A stretch of DNA of 64,000 bases from Thereva unica (Eukaryota > Arthropoda > Insecta > Diptera > Therevidae): contig OX465282.1 in assembly GCA_949987705.1 (NCBI GenBank), positions 12,388,501-12,452,500 of the forward strand, given 5' to 3'. The translations under genes and the position numbers were made by a program. Shown here in pieces: positions 11,041 through 21,536 of this stretch; within the stretch, counting starts at the first letter, position 1; each line of letters opens with the position of its first letter. A model generated the notes under the pieces. The model had not been told where the DNA came from, searched no databases, and worked only from the letters and a program-made list of their open reading frames with translations.

Positions 11041-11589
11041 CTTTTTTTTTGTGGCAAGAAGAAGCTTAGGAGTCACCCTTTGTACTACTAGTCCGTCATG
11101 TCTTACAAGTCATGGTGCAATGTATAGTAGTAAGCTTGATCTGAAGGAAAGATGAGATGGGATAGGTTAGGGGTTTGAAGGGTGCATGAGTAGATGTCGA
11201 TGAACCTTGCGTTTGAACTCTGAGATGTTATATGAGCTCGGAAACACCGACTGCGGAAGAGAGTTCCACAATCGAGTTGTTCTATTTATAAACGAACTGC
11301 TAAAACGTAATGTGCGTGAAGGGGAGGGCTGAAGGGTGATGGGGTGAGCCGAGTTGGCTAGTCTTGTGTTGCGGGAGAAAAATTGCTGTGTACCTAGGCA
11401 GGAGGTTTTTGATTTCAGTGGAGCAGTCGCTATCAAAATAGCGGTAAAACTTGCTGAGTGCTGCTACATTCCTACGGTGGCTTAAAGGATCAATGCAAAG
11501 GGTGCTATCGCCAATGACTTTGGTGGCGCGGTTTTGCACCTTGTCTAGCCAAGCCAAGGTGGTTTTAGATATACGAGTTGTACTCAAGT
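11041..11589 (-). mobile_element. LINE-A 3' fragment inserted in the R1-type element
   Basis: 549 bp, 5'-truncated. Minus-strand frames read TTLAWLDKVQNRATKVI, LSHRRNVAALSKFYRYF, FINRTTRLWNSLPQSVFP and YNISEFKRKVHRHL-stop, then the AGTACAAAGGG / CCTAAGC / CCACAAAAAAAAA tail. TGTAC is duplicated on both sides (11036-11040 and 11590-11594), as expected for target-primed reverse transcription. Confidence 0.8.
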
Positions 11590-11594
11590 TGTAC

Positions 11595-12260
11595 GAAGTC
11601 GTCGACACGCCTTTCGAAGTTCCGCGATCTCGTCCGTATCTCGGCACTGCCTCTTCATCTCGTCTGGTTCGCATCTCGGATAATTCGCATTGTCCTGCGA
11701 TCACCCATTCCGTTCGTTCAGATGGTAGGGAATGGCGGACAGAGCTGCAGAGAACGTCACGGGATTCATTTCCCTAACGTTCCATTTGGGGGACGCGCAA
11801 ATTGAGCAGTGGTAGCTGGCCCACAAGATGTACCTGAAACATGATGTATACTGGTGATCGCTTCCATCTGTAGTATTCTCGGACCTCCCCCCATACGACA
11901 GTTCTGGCGTTAAAGGCCCCAGCGACCACCAGGTGTCCCTCTGCCTCACGAACTGCGTCCTCCAGATCGTCCAGTTTTTTTCTGAAAGTCGTCTATCCGG
12001 TCGCTTGAGGTCAATCACATACACCGTGGCGTTGTATTTCAAACTAAACGAAACAGCACCCAGATCCCTCTCCCTCGATACAAAAGTTTCGTGAATTTGG
12101 GATCCAAACGGCCGCGGCATGCCATCCCAAACTAGCTCTTTCCCGGTACTGTTCACTGGTAAGTACTATATCAGAGCGTTTCTCGGTGCACAGCTGAGTT
12201 AAGAGGTCATAGGCAATCCGACTCCTGCGGCGATTTGTCTTCAGTATACGGGTCTTCGCG
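11595..12260 (-). mobile_element. R1-type LINE: APE endonuclease domain (upstream half of an interrupted copy)
   Basis: In the minus direction: RRRSRIAYDLLTQLCTEKRS, DIVLTSEQYR, then LEDAVREAEGHLVVAGAFNA and RTVVWG, and finally DEIAELRKACRRLRT just before the LINE-A insertion. 'DLL-Q---E---DI-L-SEQYR' and 'HLVVAGDFNA-A--WG' are the endonuclease start and the active-site DFNA block; here DFNA reads AFNA, so the catalytic Asp is lost. Several frameshifts. Confidence 0.75.
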
Positions 12261-12329
12261 AACCCTTAGCTGAAACCTCCCTAAAGGCTTCACAGCCTCT
12301 TGGCCCCGCCACATGGTTTGTGCCCCCCA

Positions 12330-13045
12330 TGGTCCCTGTAGTAGCATAAGTAAATGACCTTATTATCGGGAAGTTTCAAACCGTGATTAGTGAAGTTATG
12401 GAAGTATGCCTGAACACAGTTAGCAGGCTGCAACTGGCAGTCAAACCAGGCAAAGCTGATCCAATGCTCTTCCCTATATGAAAATTCTCAACTTCGAGAA
12501 GAAATTGCTGGGTCTGATCCCAGAGTTAAAACTCAATTGGAAGTCGTAAGGGTGGAAGAAAGCCCGCATAGCCGTCTACGCCTCTAAAAATATCTTCGGC
12601 AAGAGGTTGGGTTTCAAGCCAAAGAATTTCCTATGGACACAGCGGTGGTATGGACAAAGCTCACGTACGGCTTGCTGATGTGGTGGCGTTGAACATGATC
12701 TATAGTCCCATAAATTTAAGAAGGGTCTTTATAGCCGCAACAATACAAGCAACAGGGGACATGAGAACGTGCTCCACGAATGCCCTTCATGTGGCCTCGC
12801 TCTTAATCTTGGACTTGCTACTAGATAGTCTGGTTGCCACAACAGACTATCTTCCCCTTAGATTAACCTTCAAGAAGGACTTCGCCGGCGAAATACCCTC
12901 TAAAAGAGCGAGGAGAATCAGAGACGCCCACAAGAAACATGTTCTGCAACTCCAAAACATCAGCGGGCGTAGGTGCACCGATGTATCTAGAGATCACCAA
13001 GATTTAATTTTCATCATAACTTCCTGTGATCGCTAGTTTCTTTCA
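12330..13045 (+). mobile_element. LOA/I-type LINE: RT thumb and linker
   Basis: Frames read VMEVCLNTVSRLQLAVKPGK, then ARIAVYASKNIFGKRLGFKP and RTCSTNALHVASLLILDLLL. These are the 'C---GL-VNP-K' RT block, the '-A--CKKAFGK-WGL-P' thumb, and the 'RT-ST-AL-V-L-L-PLDL' linker of LOA/I-type elements. The orientation is opposite to both neighbours. Frameshifted and dead. Confidence 0.65.
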
Positions 13046-13074
13046 AGGGGAGATACTAGCGGTTCTAAAGGCCT

Positions 13075-13228
13075 AACGGACATTGAAACTCGAACTTATA
13101 TAAAAGGATATAGCATTGGAATTTCCATAAATAACCAATCTATACAAGCTGTGGTTTCAGTGATGATGCGCTCCAAGCTAGTGGAGCGATACAGACCTAA
13201 TCTAGATAGGCTCGATAGCAACCTTCCA
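13075..13228 (+). mobile_element. LOA/I-type LINE: RNase H fragment
   Basis: QAVVSVMMRSKLVERYRPNL, then DRLDSN, matches the segment after the SDSQAA motif ('QAALKAL----I-SKLV-E----L--L---N'). It probably belongs to the same copy as 12330-13045. Confidence 0.5.
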
Positions 13229-13229
13229 A

Positions 13230-14335
13230 GTTAAAGCTTCAAATTGTTTTGAGATTCATATCCAAAATCTCCCTGAGACCAAGGAAGGCGCGTTGGGAGT
13301 GACTTAATCTCCTCCTCGCTGTAGTCTAAAAATCGCCCAGCAACTACTCCGCTGTTTCGAAAGCTGCTCCGCAGAACCAACAACTACAATCAACTATCAT
13401 CCCAGTTTAAATAATGATTTGGTGAATAGTATCCGCTCAGGAGCTCTGTTTTTTTTTAGTTCCCACCTCTTGAAATTTAAAAGTTTATCCGCTTCGGCTT
13501 TGTTGATTCGGATGAATCTTTTAGCTTGCCGAGCGTCCTGAGTCCTTGTCCAGATATGACGAAATAGTTGGTCGACCCAATTTTTTCGAAGTTTAGCTTT
13601 CGGTCAATTATTACTCCCAAATACCTGGGATGGGTGCGGATGGCTTGGTCACCTACTTTTCCCGCTACGTTTCCCACCATTTTCCGCTGGCTGATTAGCA
13701 CTACTTCCGTTTTGGGCTCAGCTAGCGTTAGGTCAGCATTCTCGAGCCTTTATCTCCATTATGGCTCCATTCGCGAATATCTCGATTTCGAAGAGTCGCT
13801 TTCCTACTGCAGCGACCCCGATATCATCGGCTTCGCGCGAGAGACGTAGCGCCAGTACTTTATCATACATGATGATCCACAGGAGAGGGACTAGAACGGA
13901 GTCTTGGAGATTCCACAAGTTGTCCTGTACTCCTTTACCCCCTCATCTGGCTCGCAGTGAAGTGTCCTATCTACAAGGAATTTTATCACAATGCGCACTA
14001 GATACTTCGCTGTGTCCAGCTTTATCAACGCGTCGACGATCTTGCTCCACCTCGCGTGTTATCAATGCGCAATTCTTATTCACATCCATCGCTGTCCTTT
14101 ATATACTAGTCACCATATTGACCGCACCCGTTGTCGTTCTGGCCTTTCTGAAACCGAATCGCTTTTCTGACAAGCCGCCTTCTTTCTCGGCGCAGTGTTG
14201 TATATCACTGTTTCGAAATGCTTGCCCATGGCGATTGGGCTTACTCGTTACATCCTTCAGGATGAGTGCAAGCTTTTAACGCTTCCATTGCTATTCGTAC
14301 ACAGCTTTAGTTTTGGTCGTTACATTGCTTCATAT
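13230..14335 (-). mobile_element. R1-type LINE: RT with an internal deletion that joins RT to the C-terminal zinc-knuckle side
   Basis: Minus-strand reading: LSEKRFGFRKARTTTGAVNM, LQDSVLVPLLWIIMYDKVLA, EADDIGVAAVGKRL, TEVVLISQRK and RYLGVIIDRKLNFEKI. Then the sequence jumps directly into the region equivalent to 18730-18430 (KRFIRINKAEADKLLNF, in shifted frame). The usual F/YADD catalytic motif is EADD. The jump removes the rest of the thumb and the RNase H. A copy carrying the missing RNase H lies at 18290-19145. Confidence 0.7.
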
Positions 14336-14364
14336 TTCTGGCAATTATCTTGGTGATCGTGAAG

Positions 14365-14480
14365 GCTGTCATTTGACATACTCAATAAACCGGTACTAGG
14401 TCGATTGCAGAGGTCAAGCAGCATTGGACGTGATTAGTACTTAGTTGGGGGACCGCATTGGTAAAACGACGTTAGCGTTT
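14365..14480 (+). pseudogene. 5S rRNA-derived sequence (5S pseudogene or 5S-headed SINE)
   Basis: TTAGTACTTAGTTGGGGGAC, then CGCATTGG, is almost the insect 5S rRNA internal control region 3' half (TTAGTACTTAGATGGGGGAC, CGCTTGG). Upstream, AGAGGTCAAGCAGCATTGGA aligns with the AAATTAAGCAGCGTCGGGC box, and CGGTACTAGGTCGAT with CGGTTCTCGTCCGAT. The first 15 bases and the 3' end are diverged, so it is unlikely to work as rRNA. Confidence 0.65.
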
Positions 14481-14489
14481 AAAAATATT

Positions 14490-15775
14490 AGGTTTTCGAC
14501 CCCGACGCAGTTATTACTCACATTTCTTACCTCTAGTCTCATAGGGGGCCTATCTGCTTTCATTATTTTACCATATTCCCGTGGCCAGGCCGACCTACAA
14601 TTAAAAAGCTGATTAGTGCAGCGATTATTTCTTATGGCAATCATAGTTTTGATTTATAATGTTCTAATGAAATTCTTTATGGTATACCCGCAACGCTTTT
14701 AATAGCATGTCAACTCGTTATCATCAATTAATTCACTCAAAACATTGAATAGACTAACGTTCAACAGCGACAACAAATAATTTACAACGAATGTGTCTAA
14801 CCAACAGGCAAAAAAAAAGATGTGTATGTAGTAGGGAAAAGGTTTCATGTCTTTAATTAATTCAATTGCTTGTAAAATTCTCACACAACAAAAGCAATTT
14901 TCCCCCCAGGAGTCCAAAAAATAGTTAGCCATCAGAATCCCTAGAATAAAGTGTTATAGTATGAATGTTTTTGCCAGTTTCTGGGAGAAACTCGGAAAAT
15001 TTGATTTTCTCTTCCAGCTTACCAACTAAATTTTCAGATACACAGTCAAGAGGCAAAAATTGTGTAAAACGATGTGTATAGTGTTGTATCCACTGACTCT
15101 TGAGATAGGGTAAAACTTTTCGCATAAATTCATTCCCATGAATAGACGGAAGAAAAGCAACAACCATTTCCTCGTATAAAGGAATGATGATATATGTATG
15201 TACATATACACACACGTAGGAAAATAGGGGTATGTATGTATGTATATAGATACACAATCCCTTTTTTTGTGGACCAAAAAGGCGAGAGTTCGGTGTCAGG
15301 GAAAATGTTTTTGGGTAAATTTATGTGTGAAAATTACCTTCACCCGTCATCCAACACTTTAACATAACACGTTTACCCTTTACTCTTATATAGCTATCAA
15401 AAGCCATCGCTGGGACCCTTTTACCCTTTTTCAGTGAATGTATATAAGCACCTTGTTAGCATCTAGGCAATACTTGTGCCGTAGGGACAACAACTTTACC
15501 ATATGCACCCCTTTCCCGCCGCCGCACATATCTCCCTCTATTAAGTCCTTTACCATTTCTGTCCAAAAATAAAAGAGAGACATTCAAAAGGGGATAATTA
15601 AGGGCGCTTTTCACTTTTCATTGTGGGGGCATACAGATTATAGAATGGCAAAATTGGAGGAATGTGTTGACAAACCATTGGGGAATTTATGGCAGAAAAT
15701 ATGTATTATAATTTATAACAATAACAAAAATAATAATTGAGAAATGTATAAAATATTATCCTTATAATTTTCTTT
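14490..15775. other. No gene seen; TATG/TATA microsatellite at about 15190-15250
   Basis: AT-rich. The short frames at 14925-15277 (-) derive from the TATGTATG repeat. Confidence 0.4.
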
Positions 15776-15779
15776 TCCA

Positions 15780-16015
15780 ATGGCACTACAGCCCAACTGG
15801 CAATCTCCTCTCGTGTTTTAGCCGAGAATCTCAACCAAAGAGTTCATCGCTTTGATGAGTATGGTCTGGATCTTTTAGATATCTCCAAGGTTTTTGACAG
15901 GATCTGATTCTCTGTTGGCTAAACTCTAAGATATTTCCTTTTCGCCCGTGCAATCAAGGTAATACTGGATGCCGTCAAATCCAAACTCCATCTCATCTCT
16001 GTCGGTATCTCTCAT
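15780..16015 (+). mobile_element. LINE-A RT fragment, headed by about 20 bp of an RTE 3' end
   Basis: LAENLNQRVHRFDEYGLDLL, then DISKVFDRI, is the LINE-A RT block 'LTEHLN-S-H-FGES---ALDISKAFDRVW'. CCAATGGCACTACAGCCCAA at 15780 is the RTE terminus seen at 3660. The following tens of bases remain LINE-like. Confidence 0.55.
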
Positions 16016-16164
16016 GGGTAAGGCTGCCATCGCCTAAATGGCCGAGGCCGGACAAAAACTACAAAAACCCCGGACATTTGGATGAAATTGAGTTTTTTCC
16101 CCGGACACCTTTTTTTTTTAATTTAACGATTACGTTTTTTTGGCGAGTTAAAATCCAACCGTGT

Positions 16165-17327
16165 CACAGTGGGGCAAAATGCCAAAAAGCTGGCCAAAAG
16201 TCGAAAAATCGAAGTTCGATTTTCGAACTTTTTGCCTGATTAATATCTAGTAGGAGACCCCTGCCACACTTTAAACCGGTTTATGGCGGTCAGGTTTCCT
16301 ATTTCTCTTCGCAGGATCGGTTCAAAAGTGACCTTGGCAAGTGTTTGTGTGAATTTTTAAGCCCTTGACGAAGCTGCTATTTGTTAGGCGTATTATTGTA
16401 CCGTGTGAGAAGTTATTAAATTAAAAAAGTATGGACTCTGATCCTCAAGATATGTAGAAAACATTTCTATAAGCAATATTGTCTATTTTCATGTCTGTAT
16501 ACATTAATTAATTAAGAAAGACAGTGAAATTTTTATTATTTTTGCTAGAAAATCTTTTGTTAAAGAAGCCCTACAAAAAAAGTCTCGTTAGGTCCCGCGA
16601 ATGAATGTGGCAGAGAGCTTCCTTTTAGGGTTTTCGTAAGGGGTTATAAAGTTTACCGATTTTCTACCCTATTCTATTCATATATGGGGTTTTATGGTCA
16701 AAATATCAGTTTTTTGCAAATACATGTTAAACGGTAAAGTGTTATCATAAAATAGTGTTTACAAAATTTGTATATTATACTATTATTTGCAAAAAATATG
16801 TTCTGAATTTTCCCGTACGAATTGCCATTCATGAGATATCGCCGTTTTAAAGATTTAAAATACTCACATCCATTCATTTGCGACTTGTAAAGTTCATCAG
16901 ACGTTCAATTAGCAATTGAAGGATATTTCACTACTTTTAGTCGCCATTTTGAAGCCGCCATCTTGCTTATGAAAAATGGACACGAAATTCTTAATCAGCG
17001 ACCCCAAAAACCCCCTTATACCAAGTTTTGTAGGAATTGAAGGATATTTTACTACTTTTAGTCGCCATTTTGAAGCCGCCATTTTGTTTATGGAAAAATG
17101 GACATTAAATTCGTAATCAGCGACCTCAAAAACCCCCGTATACCAAATTTTGTAGCAATTGAAGGATATTTAACTACTTTTGGTCGCCATTTTGAAGCCG
17201 CCATCTTGTTTATGGAAAAATGGACACTAAATTCGTGATCACCAAAAATCCCCGTATACCAAATTTCAAATTAATTGGTTAATTTAAAAGACTTTTGGCC
17301 AGCTTTTCGGCCTTTTGCCCAACTGTG
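16165..17327. mobile_element. Transib-like nonautonomous DNA transposon, element A
   Basis: Ends CACAGTGGGGCAAAATGCCA at the left and CACAGTTGGGCAAAAGGCCG (reverse complement) at the right; the similarity runs for about 38 bp, including AGCTGGCCAAAAGTC. The right flank is CGTCG and the left flank CGTGT (3 of 5 match). CACAGTGG-type ends with 5-bp GC-rich targets are typical of Transib, though I see no transposase. The interior carries about three 121-bp tandem repeats (16914-17277). Confidence 0.6.
16914..17277 (-). repeat. 121-bp tandem repeat array inside element A (3 units)
   Basis: Units start at 16914, 17035 and 17157 with AATTGAAGGATATTT, and contain GTCGCCATTTTGAAGCCGCC. In reverse complement the unit resembles the units at 17397-18055 (TCGCTGA...AATGGCGG...ATGGCGAC...GGTATA), so the two arrays are in opposite orientation. 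Confidence 0.85.
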
Positions 17328-17396
17328 CGTCGCACAGTGGTCTGAAATCCCCAAAACCTGGACAAAATTAATTTACTACCGTAAGAAAAATTATTT

Positions 17397-18055
17397 TTTT
17401 ATGAAAATCGGTATATGGGGGTTTTCGGGGTCGCTGAGTAAGAATCCGTTATCAGATTTTCAAAAAACAAAATGGCGGATCCAATATGGCGACTAACTTT
17501 ATGAAAAATTAAGCAAATTTGATGAAAACCGGTATAAGGGGGTTTTCGCGGTCGCTGAGTAAGAATCCGTTATCAGATTTTCAAAAAACAAAATGGCGGA
17601 TCCAATATGGCGACTAACTTTATGAAAAATTTATCAAATTTGATGAAAATCGGTATAAGGGGGTTTTCGCGGTCGCTGAGTAAGAATCCGTTATCAGTTT
17701 TTCAAAAAACAATATGGCGGATCCAATATGGCGACCAGCTTTATGAAAATTTAAGCAAATTTGATAAAAATTGGTATATGGGGGTTTTAAGGGTCACTGA
17801 GTAAGAATCCGTTATCAGATTTTGAAAAAAAAAAAATGACGCATCCAATATGGCGACCAACTTTGTTCATATTTAATTGAATTGAATGAAATTATGCAAT
17901 AATGGCTGTTCGGAGTAGCTAATTATTAATCCGTCATTAGATTTTTACTAAACAAAATAGTGGATCCAATATGGCGGCCAATTTTTTTTTTTAATTAAAT
18001 GAAAATCTGTAATAAGGACGTTTTGTGGTTGCTCAGTAATAATTTTTAACGAAAA
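17397..18055 (+). repeat. About 121-bp tandem repeat array inside element B (about 5.5 units)
   Basis: Unit core: GGTCGCTGAGTAAGAATCCG, TTATCAGATTTTC, AAAATGGCGGATCCAATATG, GCGAC, GATGAAAAYCGGTATA. Units begin near 17410, 17531, 17651, 17772 and 17893, and decay towards the right. Confidence 0.85.
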
Positions 18056-18289
18056 TGTACTAGAATTGTTAATGAAAATAAACTTTTTTTATTTAATTTA
18101 ACAATTATTAAATTAATTTTAGATGCAAACTTTTTTTCAAATTCAAATACATTAGGCTTTATTTGTTGCAAAGATTTGTTATAAATACTTTGTTATAAAG
18201 ATGAAAAAAAGTTAATATATAGCGCCTGAATAGGACGTTCAAAACTATGTATACGTTGAGCAAATATGTAGTATATCGTGGATTTTTCT

Positions 18290-19145
18290 ATTTCTTGTTG
18301 AGGGGTGCCTTTGCCGGCACTGCGACCTATTTATTTGGTCTATTGTGCCATCCCCGTCTTTAAAAACCCTCACGGTTAAGGCTTCTAATATAGCCTAAAA
18401 CTGATTTAGGATTTCTGTCCCAAATGTCCCTAGGGGTAGGGAAGTCCCGATGGAGGAGGCCCAATCTCTTCCTCGCTGTAGCCTCACAGTCGCACTGCAA
18501 GCGCTCTGCAGCTTCGGGAGCTGCTCCTCAGAACCGACAGCTACAATCAGCCACCAGACCTATTTTGTTTAGACGGTAGTTAAACGAACAGTGGCTCGTC
18601 AAGAGCTCTATTATTATTTTTAGCTCCCACCTGTTGAGATGTAAAAGTTTTCCCGCTTTAGCTTTATCGATTTGGATGAATCTATTAGCTTGACGAGCAC
18701 CCTGGGTGTTTCTCCAGCTATGAAGAAACAGCTGGTCGATTTTTGATGGCCGTTCTAACGTGGTAGCTTGCTAAGCTACAGAAAGGTTCCGGACCGATAG
18801 GTGATGAGTTTGCGCCAGGCTGTCGGCAATTTCATTACCAATGTGAACTTCGTGGCCCGGAATCCATATCAGCGTGACACTGTTGTTCCTGCTTAAGAAT
18901 TTCGGAGATCGGAGACAATCCAGGACAGTCTTTGATGACACCCTGTGAGATTTAATGGCCAGCAATGCAGCTTGACTGTCGGAGAAAATAACAATGTTAG
19001 AGCTATTTGGAGCTCTATTAAGACTCTATAAAAGTCTGAGCACACACCTGGATGGCAAGTATTTCGGCCTGAAACACAGTGGGGGTAGTGCCCAGAGCCA
19101 TGGATATTTTGCTCTATCGTGGATAGAATGACATGGAGCAAGCAG
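18290..19145 (-). mobile_element. R1-type LINE: RNase H and C-terminal domain, inserted in element B
   Basis: Minus-strand reading: FQAEILAIQVCAQ, IVIFSDSQAALLAIKSHRVS, NSVTLIWIPGHEVHIGNEIA and DSLAQ (RNase H), then NRFIQIDKAKAGKLLHL, LVADCSCRFCGAAPEA, AERLQCDCEATARKR (Cys-rich C-terminal knuckle). The SDSQAA and WIPGHxxxxGNExAD motifs are intact but the frame breaks several times. The 3' UTR has TTTGGTCTATTGTGCCA, shared with 48160 and 9160. Confidence 0.75.
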
Positions 19146-19781
19146 GAGCAGCTGATTTTTTTATATGTTTTGCAGAGATGATTAATAAACAGTTACATGC
19201 GTATTACTTAGTGGAAGTCGATGGAAGTTTGTACTTAGCCATCAATTTATAAGCCGAATCGTTAATCAAATCACCACAATTTACTACATATTTGATCATA
19301 AATAAACAATACAAATATTTATTTATGTTCATTTCAATAACACAGTATAATTGTACTTACTCTTAAGAGAAGAAACCTTTTTACAGAAAAGGAAACGGGC
19401 AAACGTACTGCAATCTACACACAAAAACGTAACACGTGCTTTTGCTCCGAGAAAACGTGCTGCGTGTAGCGTGTTCGACACTCACTTTCCAAATGGAATA
19501 CAAAAGAGGTTTCGAACATCTGCCTCTTGCCAAGGGCCTTGAAATACTCCAGGGGGGCCACTATACCTAACCCACGCGAAAAAAGTACCTAAATAAGAAC
19601 TTTCGTTTTGGTACTTTTGTCCAGGTTTTGGGGATTTCAGACCACTGTGCGTCGTATCGAATCGAAAACCAACTATATATTCCGCTACCAACGAAGGGCT
19701 GGCAACCCTTTCTGGCATTAATTTGTTGCTGTGGAACTACGACACAATCTCGTATAGGACTTAGAGCAAAGATATCTAGAA

Positions 19782-20179
19782 TTATCCCATTTATGACTAG
19801 GGTGAAAAGTTGAGTCAAGGTTGACTTGAAATTTCGACCACCAAATATAATGTCGAGTTGAGTTCATTTTGGGTTAAAATAGAGTTGACCGGAAATCAAA
19901 ACATAACGTGAAATTTTTATGTGAAATTCTCAGAACGAAATAATTTTTTATTTCTGTCAAAGCAAAAACACCGAAGACAAAACTGACGCCAAAGGCGGAC
20001 TTCACGGATGGTATACAAAAGAAAAATCACTTCAACCCAATTAAAACACAACCAGCGTAAATGAGGCGAAAAATCTACTCGACCCAGGTAGGGGAACTAA
20101 GTTGGGTTGAGTGGACCCAGTTTCAACTCGACTTCCGACTGGGTTGAATCTGGTTTGAACCTAGTCATAAACGGGGTAA
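19782..20179. mobile_element. MITE, 398 bp, ends TTAYCCCRTTTATGACTAGG
   Basis: Left TTATCCCATTTATGACTAGG and right (reverse complement) TTACCCCGTTTATGACTAGG are inverted. The interior is rich in GGGTTGA/TCAACCC and GTTGAG motifs that extend the imperfect pairing. No coding capacity. Target duplication unclear. Confidence 0.6.
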
Positions 20180-20276
20180 ATAAAAACAAGAAGAGGAAAC
20201 AGAGACGGAAAATATATATGACAGAATTAAAACAAGAGCAAATTAGGGGTGAATATGAGAACCTACCGGACGTAAA

Positions 20277-20693
20277 GCCTGCACTACACTACTCGTTAGG
20301 TTTGTTCGGCGAGGTACTTCTCGAAGTTGATCGAAGCATGGTATACAGAAACAAGGCAATGTAAAATGGAAATGTCATTTTAGTGTTGAAGTCCCTTGGT
20401 GACCCCTTTCTACATAAAATCGATCTGTTGTTATTGTTTCGTCAATAGGGGTCCCTTTTTTACGGTTTCTGTATACCGTGGTCCTAAATACGTAACTACA
20501 CACTCATGCAACTTCGCGATGAGCTCAGTCACCCGGCACACCACATACCTCGAGTCCTTTGACACAGGCGCAAAAACCGCCAAAGATACAGAGTCGCCCG
20601 AGGCGAAGTAAAGTTACACAAAGTGAATCGAAGTGCCTCTCTACATTCTCGACTTCGATCTTCGACCAACGTCGCGAGTAGAGTAGTGCAGGC
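20277..20693. mobile_element. MITE, 417 bp, ends GCCTGCACTACWCTACTCG
   Basis: The left end (20277-20295) and the reverse complement of 20675-20693 agree at 18 of 19 bases. An inner inverted pair, GGTATACAGAAAC, lies at about 20341 and 20467. Non-coding. Confidence 0.6.
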
Positions 20694-20699
20694 CTAAAA

Positions 20700-21325
20700 A
20701 TTAATAAACGTAACAATGTTAATGACCCAACTGACTAATATACAAAGAGCTGCAAAAACGTGCCTATCGAGTACGAGAATGAGTACGAGGATGAAATGTT
20801 TTTGAAATATTAGTACTCACAGCGTCCATAAGAAAAATCGTTGTTTGCCTGAGCGGAAGTAGTACCCAAATTTAGTATGTCCGTTTTCCGTAAAATTTTT
20901 GGGACCGTAACTTGACCTATAGAGTAAGAGCTTGGAATTACCCTTAAAATTGAGTACTTCCGGAGTAAACAAAATATGTTGGTCTACCACCTGCTTGGTC
21001 ATTTTGATCTGAAAAGGAATCGGTTGGGTGACTAACTAAAATCTTGGTTTCCTTGAATGACTGGATTAAGTCCTCTTTTCGTTTCGCATCAGTGTACGTT
21101 TGATAATTGAATTGCCACTGGAACTTTCAAACAAAGTGATAGCATATTCGGCACGCCGAAGTTTGCATGGATGCGGATTAAGAGTCAATTTTTAACTAAG
21201 AGTTGTTTTAATTGATTGAGTATCATTCCATTGATCGGGTAACCCAAACTTGAACAAATCCGGGAAGCCAGGATAGATGGCAGCCCTACTCATGGGTTTA
21301 TTCTATCACATGCATTTTTCCCAAT
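20700..21325. other. No gene seen
   Basis: Only short frames with no domain and no repeat partner that I could find. Confidence 0.35.
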
Positions 21326-21329
21326 CTTT

Positions 21330-21530
21330 AAAAATAGTCTGCTCTCAATCACCTCTAATCCACTCCATACGTCTTCGACAATGTAAAACAAGCACGTGCC
21401 AGATCTTGTCTTCATGATCGTGAAGTGATGCCCAATTCAATAAACTGATATATCGAATTATTCCCGATTGAGCCTCAAGAATCTTGCCGAACTTAATGCC
21501 TCTAAAGCGAACTACTGTCTCATCTCTAAC
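21330..21530 (+). mobile_element. LINE-A RT fragment
   Basis: Reads (across frames) FDNVKQARARSCLHDREVMP, NSIN, then NYCLISN. It matches the segment after the FADD motif in the copies at 32668-32910 (SFDTRQTHARSCLDDREVMS) and 50290-50390. Confidence 0.6.
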
Positions 21531-21536
21531 AAACAT

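Larger units (their letters stand above)
17333..19649. mobile_element. Transib-like nonautonomous DNA transposon, element B (split by a LINE)
   Basis: Both ends read inward CACAGTGGTCTGAAATCCCC, continuing AAAACCTGGACAAAA on both sides: at least 34 bp of perfect inverted repeat. CGTCG is present on both sides (17328-17332 and 19650-19654), a 5-bp target duplication fitting the CGNCG preference of Transib. Contents: about five 121-bp repeats (17397-18055), AT-rich sequence, an R1-type LINE fragment (about 18290-19145) and a right arm. No transposase seen. Confidence 0.75.

Noticed and set aside
11701..12156. 151-codon open frame as drawn
   Set aside because: The long frame is mostly out of frame with the endonuclease; the endonuclease signature is found across other minus-strand frames.
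14365..14480. Functional 5S rRNA gene
   Set aside because: The 5' 15 bases and the 3' stem are diverged, and there is no tandem array or T-run terminator at the expected place.
16914..18055. CRISPR array
   Set aside because: Repeats are 121 bp, contiguous and without spacers; the setting is a eukaryotic transposon.
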